A stretch of 33,352 bases of DNA, taken from the NCBI GenBank assembly GCA_016839745.1, contig JAEOTS010000010.1, forward strand, positions 1-33,352, written 5' to 3'. Of this stretch, positions 32,385-33,352 are shown one piece after another. The translations under genes and the position numbers were made by a program. How positions within the stretch are numbered: position 1 is the first letter of the stretch; every line of letters begins with the position of its first letter. Source of the stretch: Promethearchaeota archaeon (GTDB taxonomy: Archaea; Asgardarchaeota; Lokiarchaeia; Sigyniarchaeales; SOKP01). The notes beneath the pieces are model-generated. The model was not told the DNA's origin, did not search any database, and was given only the letters and a program-made list of their open reading frames with translations.

Positions 32385-33352
32385 ATGAAAATTGGAATGA
32401 ATTCTCTAACAAATTTAGCTCGAATTAATAAAGATGTAAAGAGGAAGCGAATTTCTAGTTATGACAAGACGGGAGCAAACAGAGATGCCATTAAGTTAAA
32501 ACCTAATGAAGTCAATCAAATATGCGACATACAGAGCGCTGGAATAATTAAGCATATTTGGATGACTATATCCTCTTCTGATCCTGATTATCTTCGTAAA
32601 CTAGTTTTGAGAATGTGGTGGGATGAAGAACTATCTCCTTCAGTAGAAGTTCCTATAGGAGATTTTTTCGGAATAGGTCATGGTAAAACTGTAAATTTTT
32701 GGAGCCTTCCATTTGCTAACGGTCCAAATGATGGCAAAGGATTTAATTGTTTCTTCCCAATGCCATTTGCTACTCGCGCTAAAATAGAAGTAAAAAACGA
32801 ATCAGAGGGCGCTACTGTTTTATATTTCTATATAGATTACGAAGAATATGTTGATATTCCTAATGATCTCGGTAGATTCCACGCGTTTTGGAATCGACAG
32901 AATCCATGCGATGGAAAACCTTATGGGACCGGCAATAGAGTAGAGTTTTTTACAAAAAAGAATCCAACACATGAGGGAGACTATTTAATTCTTGACGCGG
33001 AAGGAGAAGGACACTTTGTAGGTTGTCATTTAGACATTCATAATTTAATGACTCCTGAGAATACGATACAAAAAGACGGTTGGTGGCCTGGAGAAGGTGA
33101 TGATTATATCGAGATTGATGATGGAGAAATTATATTGTATGGTACAGGTACCGAAGATTATTTTTGTGGAGCCTGGTGTCCCACACAATATTACTGCTCT
33201 CCATATTTTGGGGTAACTTTACCTGGTGGAGACAAATGGAGTGGTAAGATTTCCTATTATAGGTATCACATTGAAGATCCTATATATTTTCACAAAAATA
33301 TTAAGATCAAGATTGAACACGGACATGCTAATCAGCGTTCTGACGATTTTTC
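32385..33352 (+). CDS. DUF2961 / GH172-family glycosidase, 3' end beyond window
   Basis: ATG 32385 opens a frame that runs to the window edge (322 complete codons). The protein matches DUF2961, now glycoside hydrolase family GH172, whose known members act on alpha-D-fructofuranosides, difructose anhydrides and alpha-arabinofuranosides and form jelly-roll oligomers. Family segments seen are SAGIIKHIWMTISS, WWDEELSPSVEVPIGDFFG, NCFFPMPFATRAKIEV, YIEIDDGE and YGTGTEDYFCGAW; acidic residues in the last two are likely catalytic. There is no signal peptide, so it is cytoplasmic. It is divergent from an MFS gene 130 bp away, which suggests a second uptake-and-hydrolysis pair beside the GH36-GPH pair. 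The missing C-terminus prevents a subfamily call. Confidence 0.87.
   Translation, partial: MKIGMNSLTNLARINKDVKRKRISSYDKTGANRDAIKLKPNEVNQICDIQSAGIIKHIWMTISSSDPDYLRKLVLRMWWDEELSPSVEVPIGDFFGIGHGKTVNFWSLPFANGPNDGKGFNCFFPMPFATRAKIEVKNESEGATVLYFYIDYEEYVDIPNDLGRFHAFWNRQNPCDGKPYGTGNRVEFFTKKNPTHEGDYLILDAEGEGHFVGCHLDIHNLMTPENTIQKDGWWPGEGDDYIEIDDGEIILYGTGTEDYFCGAWCPTQYYCSPYFGVTLPGGDKWSGKISYYRYHIEDPIYFHKNIKIKIEHGHANQRSDDF

Overview
The window is AT-rich, gene-dense DNA that looks archaeal. Genes often start very close to TATA-like boxes, with leaderless or short-leader starts and occasional GGAGG/GAGGTG ribosome sites, and T-runs follow many stop codons. The gene content also fits: multi-subunit 2-oxoacid:ferredoxin oxidoreductases, an HdrA-MvhD fusion, an ADP-forming acyl-CoA synthetase alpha subunit, an eIF2B-like protein and many URO-D-fold methyltransferase relatives. 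An anaerobic, probably Asgard (Lokiarchaeia-like) archaeon is my best inference. No rRNA or marker phylogeny is available to prove it.

Layout. 1-3630: 3' part of a 2-oxoacid:ferredoxin oxidoreductase beta gene (korB-like) overlapping hdrA-mvhD, then a small DUF3303-like gene. 3700-8253: acyl-CoA synthetase alpha subunit, a TIR-domain protein, an eIF2B-family protein and an MFS transporter. 8523-11848: a porGD-porA-porB operon whose beta subunit is circularly permuted. 12064-15753: a membrane-anchored C39-like peptidase, a URO-D-family protein, and a TetR regulator with a small membrane protein behind a perfect 14-bp palindrome. 15861-20627: a divergent URO-D-like gene, a flavodoxin and valyl-tRNA synthetase. 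20633-24825: a TIM-barrel (AP-endonuclease-2/CbiR-like) gene and a URO-D gene whose shared divergent start region is present twice, as 227-bp direct repeats flanking a bacterial-looking carboxylesterase. 24822-33352: a GH36-like glycosidase facing a GPH-type sugar symporter, another URO-D gene, a crotonase, a YjbQ protein, an MFS transporter and the 5' part of a DUF2961/GH172 glycosidase.

How it may work together. The two oxidoreductases and the HdrA fusion handle low-potential electrons (ferredoxin) from 2-oxoacids. An ADP-forming acyl-CoA synthetase would capture acyl-CoA energy as ATP, although its beta subunit is not here. The right half looks like a catabolic island for glycosides and perhaps methylated compounds: hydrolases, sugar/MFS transporters, an esterase, and four URO-D-fold proteins plus one remnant that may move methyl groups via corrinoids.

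The strongest unusual observation is the circularly permuted PorB. It keeps both halves of the thiamine-diphosphate site and all four expected cluster cysteines, but in swapped order. The second is the esterase cassette flanked by diverged direct repeats. No tRNA, rRNA, CRISPR or transposase was recognised, and no gene-free stretch exceeds about 300 bases.
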